DNA of 64,000 nucleotides from assembly GCF_014203605.1 (NCBI RefSeq), contig NZ_JACHJJ010000012.1:150070-214069 (forward strand). The letters are read 5' to 3'. Both the position numbers and the translations under genes were made by a program. Shown one piece after another: positions 1 to 8,828 of the stretch. A model generated the notes under the pieces. That model was not told the origin of the DNA and made no database searches. It worked only from the letters and a program-made list of their open reading frames with translations. Source of the stretch: Thiemannella venezuelensis (GTDB lineage Bacteria > Actinomycetota > Actinomycetes > Streptosporangiales > Streptosporangiaceae). Position 1 is the stretch's first letter. Each line of letters starts with the position of its first letter.

Positions 1-21
1 ACATTCGGCAAGCCCCGCGGG

Positions 22-828
22 CTAAAGAGTGATCTCCCCCGACGCCACGAGGACCGCGGGGCCGGCGAGATAGCTGGTCCGCTCGTCGAGGGTGACGGTG
101 ACGGTGCCGCCGAGCACCTCGACCTCCCAGCTCCCGGTGGTCTCCCCCGCCAGGTGGGCGGCGGCCACCGCCGAGGCGACCGCCCCGGTGCCGCAGGACC
201 GCGTCTCACCCGAGCCCCGCTCGAAGACCCGCATCACGAGCCTGCGCGGGCCGGCCGCGTTCAGCAGCTCGACGTTGACCCCGTTCGGGAAGTGCTCCGG
301 GTCGAACGCGGGCGGGCGGGTCAGGTCGAGCCCGGCCACCGGATCGCCGATGACGCACGCCAGGTGCGGGTTGCCCATGTCGACGCGGAGCCCGCCGTAC
401 TCCCGCCCGGAGACCGAGGCGCGGCTCTCGCCCAGCACCCGGGGCGGGCCCATGTCGACCGTCACGTCACCCGTCTCGGCCAGGCGCACCCGCTTGACCC
501 CGCCGCGCGTCGCGACCCCGAACTCCCCGGGCGCGGCCAGCCCGGCGGAGACCAGGTACCGGGCGAAGACCCGCACCCCGTTGCCGCACATCTCGGCCAC
601 GCCGCCGTCGGCGTTGCGGTAGTCCATGAACCACTCGGCCTCGCCGGCCTGGTCGGCCACCTCGGGGCTGAGCTTGGTCCGCACCACGTGGAGCACGCCG
701 TCGCCGCCGATCCCGGCCCTTCGGTCGCAGATCGCGGCCACCAGCGCGCCCGGCAGCTCCAGCTCTCCCTCCGGATCGGGGAGGATGACGAAGTCGTTCT
801 CGGTGCCGTGACCCTTGGCGAAGCGCAT
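22..828 (-). CDS. dapF: Diaminopimelate epimerase
   Basis: This 268-residue cytoplasmic enzyme converts LL- to meso-diaminopimelate for lysine and peptidoglycan synthesis. Both active-site cysteines are visible: C81 in the MCGNG motif and C212 in SCGTGA. The length is normal for the family and the ATG start is clear. It lies 9 bp downstream of miaA on the same strand, the usual actinobacterial miaA-dapF pair, so co-transcription is likely. A short inverted repeat (AGCCC/GGGCT, 11-23) sits at its 3' end and may help termination. Confidence 0.97.
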   Translation of the reverse strand: MRFAKGHGTENDFVILPDPEGELELPGALVAAICDRRAGIGGDGVLHVVRTKLSPEVADQAGEAEWFMDYRNADGGVAEMCGNGVRVFARYLVSAGLAAPGEFGVATRGGVKRVRLAETGDVTVDMGPPRVLGESRASVSGREYGGLRVDMGNPHLACVIGDPVAGLDLTRPPAFDPEHFPNGVNVELLNAAGPRRLVMRVFERGSGETRSCGTGAVASAVAAAHLAGETTGSWEVEVLGGTVTVTLDERTSYLAGPAVLVASGEITL

Positions 829-837
829 ACCGCCACC

Positions 838-1782
838 CTATTGATGACGGCGCCGCGCCTCTCCGCCCGGGGGCCGGTAGCGGCGGACCTCCGCGAGAGC
901 CCGCTCCAGGAGGTCGGGAGCCTCCTGGGGCAGCCAGACCACGCGGGGGTCGCGACGGAACCACGACTCCTGGCGGCGGACGAACCTGCGCGTCGCCCGG
1001 ATCGTCTCCTGCCTGGCCTGCTCCTCGCTCCACTCCCCCGCCAGGAAGCGCAGCACCTGGGCGTAGCCGAGCGCGCGGCTGGCCGTACGGCCCTCGGCCA
1101 GGCCCTGCCCGGCCAGCTCCCGCACCTCCTCCACCAGCCCGGCCTCCCACATGCGGTCGACCCGGAGCGCCACCCGCTCGTCCAGCACGTCCCTGGGCAC
1201 CTCGACGCCCAGCTGCACGCTGTCGTAGACCGCGTCGTAGGACGGCATCGTGGCGGAGAAGGGCCGCCCGGACAGCTCGATGACCTCCAGCGCGCGCACG
1301 ATCCGGCGCCCGTTGCCCGGCAGGATCGCCTCGGCCGCCGCCGGGTCCCGCTCGCGGAGCCGCGCGTGCAGCGGGGCCGCGCCCGCACGCTCCAGTTCGG
1401 CCTCCAGCCGGGCCCGGATCTCCGGGTCGGTGCCGGGGAACTCCAGGTCGTCGAGCGCGGCCCGCACGTAGAGGCCGGACCCGCCCACCAGGACCGGCAC
1501 GACGCCCCTGGCCCGCAGCCCGTCCATCAGCGGCCGGACCAGCGCCTGGTACTCGGCCACGCTCGCGGTCCGGCGCACGTCCCAGACGTCCATCAGGTGG
1601 TGGGGGACCCCGCGCCGCTCCTCCGTCGAGAGCTTCGCCGTCCCGATGTCCATCCCCCGGTAGAGCTGCATGGAGTCGGTGTTGACGACCTCGCCTCCGA
1701 GTTCGAGGGCGAGGTCGACGGCCAGATCGGATTTTCCGGCCGCGGTGGGACCGACGACGGCGATGACAGGTAGCTGAGGCAC
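838..1782 (-). CDS. miaA: tRNA dimethylallyltransferase
   Basis: MiaA adds an isopentenyl group to A37 of tRNAs that read UNN codons; MiaB, also in this window, then methylthiolates it. The 314-residue protein opens with a P-loop (GPTAAGKS, residues 11-18) and carries the family motifs NTDSMQLY and GGSGLY. I chose the GTG at 1782 because a GAGAGA ribosome-binding site lies about 9 nt upstream and the P-loop then sits at the usual distance from the N-terminus; the frame stays open further upstream without family similarity. It is followed closely by dapF. About 236 bp upstream show no convincing gene. Confidence 0.95.
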   Translation of the reverse strand: MPQLPVIAVVGPTAAGKSDLAVDLALELGGEVVNTDSMQLYRGMDIGTAKLSTEERRGVPHHLMDVWDVRRTASVAEYQALVRPLMDGLRARGVVPVLVGGSGLYVRAALDDLEFPGTDPEIRARLEAELERAGAAPLHARLRERDPAAAEAILPGNGRRIVRALEVIELSGRPFSATMPSYDAVYDSVQLGVEVPRDVLDERVALRVDRMWEAGLVEEVRELAGQGLAEGRTASRALGYAQVLRFLAGEWSEEQARQETIRATRRFVRRQESWFRRDPRVVWLPQEAPDLLERALAEVRRYRPPGGEARRRHQ

Positions 1783-2018
1783 GGCGACAAGTCTCTCAAC
1801 ATCGCGGGTATGCACGAGAGCGGCACCATCGTCGCGCCGGGATCGGGGGATCCGATCATGCCGATCTTCGGCAGGGCCGAGGACCTGCCGGGCCGGCACT
1901 CCGACCCGGTGGAGGATCTCACCGAGCAGGGCACCGGCAGGGCGCAGCAGGAGGCGGGCCGGAGGACCGGCGGCCGGTACGGCGGGCAGATCGGCACGGC
2001 CGCCTCCTGCGCGCGCCT

Positions 2019-2570
2019 TCAGGCCTGGGCGGGCCGCGCCGGGCGGTAGTCGAGGACGATGGCGCCGGAGGCGAACGTGTGGGTGCCGGCGAGGCGCCAG
2101 GTCGTGGTGTCCACGCCGTCGCGGAACAGGCGCCTGCCCTTGCCGACGACGACCGGGTGGAGGAAGAGCTTGAGCTCGTCGAGGAGGTCGTGTTCGATCA
2201 GGTAGCCGATCAGGCTCCCGCTGCCGTAGATCAGCAGGTCCTTGCCCTCCTCGGCCTTCAGCTTGGCCACGGCCTCGGCGACGTCGCCCTCCAGGACGGT
2301 GGCGTTCCACTGCGGGTCCTTGAGCGTGGTGGAGGCCACGTACTTCGGGATGTCGTTCATCTCGCCCACCTCCTCGCCGGCCGCCTCCATCGCCGGCCAG
2401 GCCTGGGACATGCCGTCGTAGGTGACGCGGCCGAGAAGCAGGGCGCGGCTCTGGGCGATCTGACCGGCCTGGAACTTGTCGTGGTCCTCGTTCCAGAACG
2501 GCGCGGTCCAGGCGGGCTCCTCCACGACGCCGTCCATCGAGATGAAGACGATCGCGACGACCTTGCTCAT
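2019..2570 (-). CDS. Dihydrofolate reductase family protein (RibD C-terminal-like)
   Basis: The 183-residue protein has the RibD-C/DHFR fold features common in actinomycetes: an N-terminal strand with the SMDGVVE motif, the LLLGRVTYDG segment, and the GSGSLIGYLIEHDLLDELKL region followed by PVVVGKGRRLF. Members of this family bind NADPH, and most have no known physiological substrate. The ATG at 2570 is preceded by a GGAG site; the frame extends further upstream but lacks family similarity there. It stands alone, divergent from the response regulator. It is probably not the housekeeping folate reductase. Confidence 0.85.
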   Translation of the reverse strand: MSKVVAIVFISMDGVVEEPAWTAPFWNEDHDKFQAGQIAQSRALLLGRVTYDGMSQAWPAMEAAGEEVGEMNDIPKYVASTTLKDPQWNATVLEGDVAEAVAKLKAEEGKDLLIYGSGSLIGYLIEHDLLDELKLFLHPVVVGKGRRLFRDGVDTTTWRLAGTHTFASGAIVLDYRPARPAQA

Positions 2571-2713
2571 GATCCGCTCCTTTTCATCCGGGTTCGTCCG
2601 TCCCGTACTTGGATGCACCTTCGTCGGCGCACCCAGCCTCGCCAAGCGCGGTCACCGCTCGTTGGCGGCGGCGCTCTGCAAGGTCTGTGCGCTTTCGGTG
2701 TGTAATGAGCTTC

Positions 2714-2732
2714 GCCGAACGGCGGGTTCGGC
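2714..2732. promoter_or_regulatory. Inverted repeat upstream of response regulator
   Basis: Perfect 7-bp arms GCCGAAC and GTTCGGC are separated by 5 bp, about 42 bp before the TTG start of the response regulator. A second imperfect repeat (GGTTC..TGGT / ACCA-GAACC, 2725-2757) overlaps it. The position suits an operator for autoregulation, but no promoter hexamers are clear. The 5-bp spacing argues against a LexA box, which needs 4. Confidence 0.3.
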
Positions 2733-2773
2733 TGGTAGTGCACCGCTCACCAGAACCTTGTGAAGGATTCACA

Positions 2774-3379
2774 TTGATCAGAGTGATCCTCGCCGAGGAC
2801 GTCCGGATCCTGCGTGAGACGCTGGCCGCCGTCCTGGACCTCGAGGACGACCTCGACGTGGTCGGCGTGACCGGAAGAGGCGACGAGATCGTCGCCCTGG
2901 CCCTGGAGACCCGGCCCGACGTGGCCGTACTGGACATCGACCTGCCCGGCATGGACGGTCTGAGCGGGGCGAACGAGCTGCGCGGAAGGCTGCCCTCCTG
3001 CCGGGTGGTGATGCTGACCGGTCTCGCCCGGCCGGGCTACCTGCGGCGTGCGCTCTCGTCCGGGGTCTCCGGTTTCATGCTCAAGCACGCACCGGCCGGT
3101 GAGCTGGTCGACGCGATCCGCGCGGTCGCCTCGGGGCGGCAGGCCGTCGACCCCCAGTTCGCGCTGGCCGCCCTCCAGAAGACCGACAGCCCGCTCGCCG
3201 CCCGCGAGGCCGACGTGCTGCGGCTGGCGGCGACCGGAGCGGAGGCCGAGGAGATCGCGCAGGCGCTCTCCCTCAGCGTCGGGACCGTCCGGAACTACCT
3301 GTCGTCCGCCGTCATGCGGCTCGGTGCGCGCAACCGCATCGACGCCGTCCGCATCGCCACGGACGAAGGCTGGATCTGA
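2774..3379 (+). CDS. LuxR/NarL-family response regulator
   Basis: The 201-residue protein has an N-terminal receiver domain (acidic pair E8-D9, phospho-acceptor D54 in LDIDLPGMDG, conserved K in MLKHA) and a C-terminal LuxR-type HTH (AREADVLRLAATGAEAEEIA, then VGTVRNYLSSAV). The start is a TTG at 2774 with GAAGGA six bases upstream; the longer open frame upstream has no receiver similarity. Its likely partner is the DesK-type histidine kinase encoded convergently just downstream. The target genes are unknown. Confidence 0.9.
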   Translation: MIRVILAEDVRILRETLAAVLDLEDDLDVVGVTGRGDEIVALALETRPDVAVLDIDLPGMDGLSGANELRGRLPSCRVVMLTGLARPGYLRRALSSGVSGFMLKHAPAGELVDAIRAVASGRQAVDPQFALAALQKTDSPLAAREADVLRLAATGAEAEEIAQALSLSVGTVRNYLSSAVMRLGARNRIDAVRIATDEGWI

Positions 3380-3396
3380 CGCCGGGACACCCGGCG
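3380..3396. terminator. Hairpin between convergent regulator and kinase genes
   Basis: Perfect 7-bp arms CGCCGGG and CCCGGCG with a 3-nt loop begin at the response-regulator stop codon. There is no T-tract, as is common in actinomycetes. It could end transcripts from both sides. Confidence 0.5.
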
Positions 3397-3407
3397 CGGG
3401 GAGGCCG

Positions 3408-5264
3408 CTAAGGAGCGGGGAGCGGGACCCGGGCGGTCAGCGTGTACGAGCCGTCCAGGGCCTCGCCCTCCAGCTGCCCTCCCACCGCCCGCACCCTGTG
3501 GGTGAGATTGTCCAGCCCCATGCCCGGCGCGGCGCCGCCCGCCCGGACGCCGTCGTTCCTCAGCCTCAGGAGGACCTGCCCGCCGACGGTCTCCGCGTCG
3601 AGGGTGCAGCGTCCGCCGTCGCTGTGGCGCAGCACGTTCGTCACGCCTTCGCGGAGCACGATCGCCAGGACCGAGCTGAGCTCGGAGGTGAGCGCGAGGC
3701 GGGTCACGGAACCGTCCACCTCGTATCCCGCGGCGGCCAGAACGGTTTTCGCCGATTCGAGTTCGTCGTCCAGCGAGATCGCGCGACGGCCCGCCGCGAC
3801 CGTCTCGATGTCGGCGAGGGCCTGCCGCGCGACGGCCAGGCCGTCCTCCAGTTCCCGCTGGGCCCTCTCCCGGTCCCTGTCCATCAGGCGGAAGGCCAGC
3901 TCGCTCTTCAGGACGATGACCGAGAGGCCGAATCCGAGCAGGTCGTGCAGGTCGCGCGCGAAGCGCAGCCGTTCGCGGGCGACCTCGGTGCGGGCCAGCT
4001 CCACGCGCGCGGCCCGGAGGTCGCGGGCCAGCCGGGCCATGCGGACGAGACCGTAGACGACGAGCGCCCGCTCGCCTATCCAGACCATCTCGTAGGTCTG
4101 GTCGACCACGCTCGTGCCCTGCAGGGTGACACCCGCGAAGGTCAGCGTGAAGAAGTCCTGGACGATCAGGGGGACGGTCACCGCCCAGCGCAGCCATCCG
4201 CGGAGAAGGACCGCCGTGAGCGCGGGGAGGAAGATGCTCATGTACCACAGCTCCCGCTCGAAGACGAGCGACGGCGCGAGCGCCACGACCGCGGCGGCGG
4301 CGAGCGTCCACTGCCAGTGCCGTGGCCGCCCGTCGTCGTCTCCCGGCGTGCAGGCGCGCAGGAAGATCAGTGTGAACGCGGACAGCAGGACGAGGAACAG
4401 CACGACCTCGCCGCCGGACGCCTGCTCCTTGAGGATCTGGCGGACGGGGCTGGTCAGCAGCATCAGGCAGACGGTCGCCGCGCCGAGCCCGGCCACGACG
4501 GGCGTGGTCAGGTCGTCGGCGACCCGCCGCCCGGCCGGTGCGCCGTCGCGGCTGGCGTGGGCGACCGACCTGGTCTCGTTCAGGGCCGACCGCGCGGTCG
4601 CGAGGCCGGCTTCCAGCTGCGCGCGGGCCGTACCGGGCTCGGCCGCTGCGGAGACGGCCTCTCCGCAGCGCACCACCTGCTCAAGGCTCGTTCCGACCCG
4701 TTCGTTGAGCTGCTGCGCGAACGCGAGACGCTCCCTGGCGACCTCCGCCTCGGCCAGGGCGGTCCTCGTCTGGTGCAAGCCGGCCACCAGGTCCGCGAAC
4801 CGCGCGACACCGTACAGGGCGATGCCCACGAAGGCCGCGTGTCCCAGAGCGAGGTAGAGGGCGTCCCATACCGTCGGACGGACCTGGAGGCCGGACAGGT
4901 ACTGGGCCGCGACGACGAGCGCGAAGCCGCCCCAGGCCAGCGCGGGCGGCCGGACGAGCAGGAGCACGGCGGCGGCGAGGAAGCCGGTGTTGCCGTACCA
5001 GGTGCTCGCGAACATCAGCAGCCCGGTGACGGTGAGGACCGCCTGGAGCGCGAGCGTCCACTGCCAGGCCCTGGGGCGCCGGCCGTCGGCCGTCCGGACG
5101 CAGTTGTAGAGATGGAGGAGCAGGAGGGCGGTGAGCAGCCCGCATCCGAAGGCCTTGCGGCCTGGAGGGTCGTCGGCGCGGAAGATGCCGATGAACCCGC
5201 CGTACGAGAATCCGATGCTGACGACCACCGCTACAAGCCTGGCAAGCTTGAAGGCCACTCCCAT
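3408..5264 (-). CDS. Internally duplicated DesK/NarX-type sensor histidine kinase
   Basis: The 618-residue membrane kinase is built of two copies of the same module. Residues about 1-240 hold membrane segments, a DGRRPRAWQWTLA stretch and a dimerisation helix. Residues about 260-618 repeat this (DGRPRHWQWTLA at about 311) and continue into the working catalytic part. The second copy has the H-box FARDLHDLLG with H440, and an N-box (REGVTNVLRHS) plus a G-box (GMGLDNL) of the HATPase domain. In the first copy the H-box reads FAQQLNERVG, with Asn187 where the His should be, and no ATPase domain follows. It should phosphorylate the convergent response regulator. The first half may act as an extra sensor or dimerisation region (inference). 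Confidence 0.9.
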   Translation of the reverse strand: MGVAFKLARLVAVVVSIGFSYGGFIGIFRADDPPGRKAFGCGLLTALLLLHLYNCVRTADGRRPRAWQWTLALQAVLTVTGLLMFASTWYGNTGFLAAAVLLLVRPPALAWGGFALVVAAQYLSGLQVRPTVWDALYLALGHAAFVGIALYGVARFADLVAGLHQTRTALAEAEVARERLAFAQQLNERVGTSLEQVVRCGEAVSAAAEPGTARAQLEAGLATARSALNETRSVAHASRDGAPAGRRVADDLTTPVVAGLGAATVCLMLLTSPVRQILKEQASGGEVVLFLVLLSAFTLIFLRACTPGDDDGRPRHWQWTLAAAAVVALAPSLVFERELWYMSIFLPALTAVLLRGWLRWAVTVPLIVQDFFTLTFAGVTLQGTSVVDQTYEMVWIGERALVVYGLVRMARLARDLRAARVELARTEVARERLRFARDLHDLLGFGLSVIVLKSELAFRLMDRDRERAQRELEDGLAVARQALADIETVAAGRRAISLDDELESAKTVLAAAGYEVDGSVTRLALTSELSSVLAIVLREGVTNVLRHSDGGRCTLDAETVGGQVLLRLRNDGVRAGGAAPGMGLDNLTHRVRAVGGQLEGEALDGSYTLTARVPLPAP

Positions 5265-5316
5265 AGAGGGTCAAACTAGCCGATACGCAGAGGTGATGAT
5301 CGGAGACGCCGCCGCG

Positions 5317-5841
5317 TCAGCTCCAGAGCATCGGCTGCAGGTAGCCCTCCAGGGTCAGCAGCCACCGCTTGGACTCCACGCCCTCGCCCCCGCTGAACCC
5401 GCCCAGGCCGTTGCCGGCGACCACCCGGTGGCAGGGCACGAGGACCGGGATCGGGTTGGCGCCCATGATCGACCCGATGGCCCGCGCCGGGATCCCGGTC
5501 CCGCTGCGGGCGGCGAGCTCGCCGTAGGTCACCGCCTGCCCGTAGGGGACCGTCTCGTACAGCGTGCCCAGGACCCTGCGCTGCACGGCCGTGGTCAGCC
5601 GCCAGTCCACCGGGACGGTGAAGACCCGCAACCGCTCGGCGTAGTAGTCCGCCAGCTCGCCCAGCACCGGAGCCGTCCGCCCCGGATCGTCCGCCTCGGC
5701 CAGCCCGAGCCCGTCCAGCAGCCGCTCCCTGAGCCACCGGTCGCCGCCCCAGCCCAGGCCCGCCACGCCGTCCTCGGTGACGGCGGCCGTCATCTCCCCC
5801 AGGGGTGTCGGCAGGCGCCCGAACGCCACGGTTCCCACCAT
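5317..5841 (-). CDS. ogt: Methylated-DNA--protein-cysteine methyltransferase
   Basis: The 174-residue suicide enzyme removes alkyl groups from O6-alkylguanine in DNA. The acceptor C137 lies in the PCHRV motif, preceded by the helix-turn-helix region ([13 protein letters not shown]) and the asparagine hinge (GSIMGANP). The ATG at 5841 has an AGGAG site five bases upstream; the frame is open further upstream but without similarity. It stands next to the kinase gene and divergent from rnz, with no operon partner. No DNA-damage box was found in front of it. Confidence 0.95.
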   Translation of the reverse strand: MVGTVAFGRLPTPLGEMTAAVTEDGVAGLGWGGDRWLRERLLDGLGLAEADDPGRTAPVLGELADYYAERLRVFTVPVDWRLTTAVQRRVLGTLYETVPYGQAVTYGELAARSGTGIPARAIGSIMGANPIPVLVPCHRVVAGNGLGGFSGGEGVESKRWLLTLEGYLQPMLWS

Positions 5842-6368
5842 CGCTCCTGCGTCCCTTCGCGAGCTCGTCGTCCTCGGCGCCTCCGGCGCGGTCCCGCCCC
5901 GTCGCCTCGACCTGCCCCCCGCCCTGGAAAGGGCGGGCAGCCCGTGCCGCTTCACGCGGCGGGCCGCGGCGCACGCCGTGGAACGGGGCGCCCGACGCTT
6001 CACCGACCCGGGCGTCCTCCGAGTCCCCACGCCCTGAGACGACCGGCCCGGCGGCCCGGCCTCTGGCTTTGATGCATTTCGCGCCGTTCACATCAGCGTA
6101 CTCGGAATGCCCGGTAGTGCACCGCCCCCGCCGGAACTTCGGCAGGAGCACCCGCCGCCGTTCCGGGGCGGTCGTCTCGACCGGGATGCCTCCGGGCGCC
6201 GGGAAGCGGAACGAGCGCCGCCGGACATCGTCGAGGCCTCCGTCGACCGGCGATGCCGCCGGTCGGATGCGGCACGCATCATCCCGCAAACACGACCGGA
6301 CCCATCGGCCGGGCCGAACCCGCGGGCGTGGCGGCGGCGGCCTCACGGCAGGCGGTAGTTTGACGCGC
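5842..6368. other. Gene-free stretch between ogt and rnz with a relic of the rnz start
   Basis: This 527-bp divergent region has no convincing gene. At 5858-5905 a frame on the plus strand reads [11 protein letters not shown], matching the first residues of the rnz product ([15 protein letters not shown], 6375-6422) at 11 of 16 positions; similarity stops abruptly after that. It may be the debris of a partial duplication. The remainder presumably holds the ogt and rnz promoters, which I could not place with confidence. Confidence 0.35.
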
Positions 6369-7289
6369 ATGACGCGCGAGCTTGTGGTCCTCGGCACGGC
6401 GAGCGCCGTGCCCACGCGGCACCGCAACCACAACGGCTACCTGCTGCGCTGGGACGGCCAGGGCTTCCTGTTCGACCCCGGCGAGGGCACCCAGCGCCAG
6501 ATGACCCGGGCGGGCGTCGGCTCCCACGACGTCACCTGGATCTGCGTCACCCACTTCCACGGCGACCACTGCCTCGGCGTCCCCGGCATCGTCCAGCGCA
6601 TCGCCAGGGACGGCGTCGCCCACCCCGTCCAGGCCGCCTACCCGGCGAGCGGCGAGACCTACTGGCGCCGCCTGCGCCACGCCTCGGTCTTCGCCGACAC
6701 CCAGGTGATCGCCGAGCGCCCGGTCTCCGGAGAGCTCGCGACCTTCGACGCGGGCCCGGTGACGCTCACCGCCCGCCCGCTCTCCCACCCCGTCGAGGCG
6801 TACGGCTACCGCCTCGACGAGCCCGACGGCCGCCGGATGATCCCCGCCCTGCTGCGGGAGCGGGGCGTCGAGGGACCCCTGATCGGCAGGCTCCAGCGGG
6901 AGGGGACGGTGACCGCTCCGGACGGCTCGGCCGTGCGGCTGGAGGACTGCAGCGAGCCCCGCCCGGGCCAGAGCGCCGCGTTCGTCATGGACACCCGCCT
7001 CTGCGACGGGGTGTTCGCGCTCGCCGACGGGGTGGACCTGCTGGTGATCGAGTCGACGTTCCTGTCCGGCGAGGCGGCCCTGGCGGCCGACTACGGTCAC
7101 CTGACCGCCGCCCACGCGGGCCGGGTCGCGGCCGAGAGCGGGGTCCGCCGCCTGGTGCTGACCCATGTCTCCGAGCGCTACGGCCCCGACGACGAACCCC
7201 GTTTCGTCGAGGAGGCGGGCGCGTTCTTCGACGGCGACATCGTCCTGGCCCAGGACCTGGCGCGGGTGCCGGTCCCCAGGCGCGCCTGA
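6369..7289 (+). CDS. rnz: Ribonuclease Z (tRNA 3'-end endonuclease)
   Basis: The 306-residue metallo-beta-lactamase-fold nuclease matures tRNA 3' ends. The zinc motif HFHGDH (H62, H64, D66, H67) is present, as are [10 protein letters not shown] near the N-terminus, the [13 protein letters not shown] segment and the late HLTAAHAG and LTHVSERY histidine motifs. The ATG at 6369 gives the standard N-terminus MTRELVVLG; no strong ribosome-binding site precedes it. It faces the extradiol-like gene convergently, with 29 bp between the stops. Confidence 0.93.
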   Translation: MTRELVVLGTASAVPTRHRNHNGYLLRWDGQGFLFDPGEGTQRQMTRAGVGSHDVTWICVTHFHGDHCLGVPGIVQRIARDGVAHPVQAAYPASGETYWRRLRHASVFADTQVIAERPVSGELATFDAGPVTLTARPLSHPVEAYGYRLDEPDGRRMIPALLRERGVEGPLIGRLQREGTVTAPDGSAVRLEDCSEPRPGQSAAFVMDTRLCDGVFALADGVDLLVIESTFLSGEAALAADYGHLTAAHAGRVAAESGVRRLVLTHVSERYGPDDEPRFVEEAGAFFDGDIVLAQDLARVPVPRRA

Positions 7290-7318
7290 CGGGCGGCCCC
7301 TTCCGGCGGCGGCGCGGA

Positions 7319-8050
7319 TCAGACGCGCCTGAGCAGGGCCACGACGTAGCCGACCCCGTAGGGGGCCTCGTCGTAGAGGATCTCGCCCTTCAGCGGCCCG
7401 TCCGCCCCGTCTCCGGTTCCCGCGCCGTCTCCGGTTCCGGCTCCGTCTCCGGTTCCGGCTCCGGCTCCGGCGAGGACCTGCAGCGCGGCCCTGCCGCCGG
7501 CCCAGAGCTCCGCCGCCTCGCCGGGATCGAGCTCCGGGACCCGCCCGCGGGCGAGCGCGCGCACGATCCCGGCGTCGTACGCCTCCGCACGGGGGTCCAG
7601 GTAGCCCGGGGACTTCTCGGTCAGGCGGGCGGAGCCGTCGGCCATGACCAGCAGCGCCACCCGTCCGGCCGCGGCCGCCAGCCGCCCGCCCAGCGCCGCG
7701 CACTCCTGCGGGGAGGCGTCGAAGGGCACCGCGTGGAACCCGGAGGCGGCCAGGCCGCGCTCGTCGAGGAGCCTGCGGCCGATCGTGAGGGAGAGCGGCA
7801 GGACCGGGGCGCCCGCGCCGGCGCGGACGTCCACGCCCCAGGGGGCGAGGCCGCCGGCGGCGTCCGGCCCGTAGGTCCCGGCCGCCTCCGCCCCGCCGAC
7901 CACCACGACCGCGTCGGGCTCGGTGTCCCGCAGGGCGTCCACCGCGGTCGCGCACGCCGCTCGGAGCCCGTCGAGCTCGGCGGCGGCCGCGCCGGCCAGT
8001 TCGGGGACCAACAGCGGAGGGTGCGGGCACACGGCGGCGGCGACGATCAC
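7319..8050 (-). CDS. Class III extradiol dioxygenase-like protein (LigB fold)
   Basis: The 243-residue protein starts with the actinobacterial signature MIVAAAVCPHPPLLVPELAG, typical of the LigB-like proteins found near miaB and miaA. It also has an ADGSARLTEKSPGYLDPRAEAYD motif and a C-terminal EAPYGVGYVVALL. The substrate and activity are unknown; the family is named only by fold. Residues about 197-214 are a threefold GTGDGA repeat absent from the core fold, inserted before the C-terminal segment. Confidence 0.8.
   Translation of the reverse strand: MIVAAAVCPHPPLLVPELAGAAAAELDGLRAACATAVDALRDTEPDAVVVVGGAEAAGTYGPDAAGGLAPWGVDVRAGAGAPVLPLSLTIGRRLLDERGLAASGFHAVPFDASPQECAALGGRLAAAAGRVALLVMADGSARLTEKSPGYLDPRAEAYDAGIVRALARGRVPELDPGEAAELWAGGRAALQVLAGAGAGTGDGAGTGDGAGTGDGADGPLKGEILYDEAPYGVGYVVALLRRV
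7407..7460. repeat. Three 18-bp direct repeats inside the LigB-like gene
   Basis: Units of CCGTCTCCGGTTCCGGCT run at 7407-7424, 7425-7442 and 7443-7460; the first copy has small changes. They encode the GTGDGA repeats on the minus strand. The 18-bp length keeps the frame, so copy number could vary without breaking the gene. Confidence 0.85.
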
Positions 8051-8118
8051 GCCGCCAGACTAACGGAGCCCGCCCGCCGCACGGCCGCACCGGCGGGCCG
8101 GGAACCTCCGTCCGGGGA

Positions 8119-8715
8119 TCAGTAACCGCCGATCGGGGGGTTGGGCGGGCTGAATCCGGGAGGGCCGTCGGACCGGGGGTCGGTGTGGAGGTCCGAGGCG
8201 GGCTGCTCCGGCTCCTGCCGGGAGTCCTGCCCCTTCTTGCCCGCGGTGGAGGTGGCGGGCTTGTCGGACCGGGCGCCGGTGTCTCCCTCGCCGGGCGCGC
8301 CGGAGTCACCGGGGCCGGCGGCGGTGTCCTCTCCGGATCCCGGCCCGTCGGCCGCGCCGGAGTCGTCGGCCGTGCCGGAACCGTCGGCCGCGCCGTCCGG
8401 GCCGGTCGCGGCGTCCTCGGGCGCCTCGCCGGATCCCTCTCCGGAGCCCTCGCCCGCTTCGGGAGCCTGCCGGGCTCCCTGCGTGCTCCCCGACGGGGAC
8501 GTGCCGGAACCCCCGCCGGCGCCGCCGAGCAGGACGAAGACGGCGCCCGCGCTCACGAGGGCGGCGGTGAGGGCGGATGCGACGGCTATGGCCAGGCCGC
8601 GCTTCCGGGATACGGATCCGGCTGCCGCGCGCCGGGAGGGCGGCCCGCCGGGGCCGGTGAGGACTTCGGGCTCTCCGGCCTGCTCGGGGCGGCCGGGAGG
8701 CGGGGGGACGTGCAT
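8119..8715 (-). CDS. Single-pass membrane protein with Gly/Ser/Asp-rich outer domain
   Basis: I do not recognise this 198-residue protein. A short proline-rich cytoplasmic stretch and basic residues (SRKRG) precede one membrane helix at about residues 41-63. An acidic low-complexity tail, rich in Gly, Ser, Asp and Glu, then runs to the C-terminus (PPNPPIGGY). The start ATG at 8715 has AGGGAG about 8 nt upstream, better placed than an upstream start in the same frame. It is divergent from another membrane-anchored low-complexity gene, and the two could work together at the cell surface (inference). Confidence 0.65.
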   Translation of the reverse strand: MHVPPPPGRPEQAGEPEVLTGPGGPPSRRAAAGSVSRKRGLAIAVASALTAALVSAGAVFVLLGGAGGGSGTSPSGSTQGARQAPEAGEGSGEGSGEAPEDAATGPDGAADGSGTADDSGAADGPGSGEDTAAGPGDSGAPGEGDTGARSDKPATSTAGKKGQDSRQEPEQPASDLHTDPRSDGPPGFSPPNPPIGGY

Positions 8716-8828
8716 GTGGAACAACTCCCTGCGGTTTTCGATGGAAACCTCCACGGCTTCCGAGGGTGCCGAACCACACTAGCCACAGTAACGAAATGCC
8801 CGCGCATCAATCACAAAGGAATTACGAC

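Noticed and set aside
1810..2049. A 79-codon plus-strand frame between miaA and the DHFR-like gene
   Set aside because: No ribosome-binding site, no family similarity, and its end overlaps the DHFR-like gene antisense.
2714..2732. LexA SOS box upstream of the response regulator (CGAAC...GTTCG)
   Set aside because: The half-sites are 5 bp apart, not 4 as in the real box before recA; kept only as a general inverted repeat.
2731..6123. Shared 13-mer GGTAGTGCACCGC at about 2734 and 6113 as a regulatory motif
   Set aside because: A match of this length is expected by chance in 64 kb of biased sequence, and the surroundings do not align.
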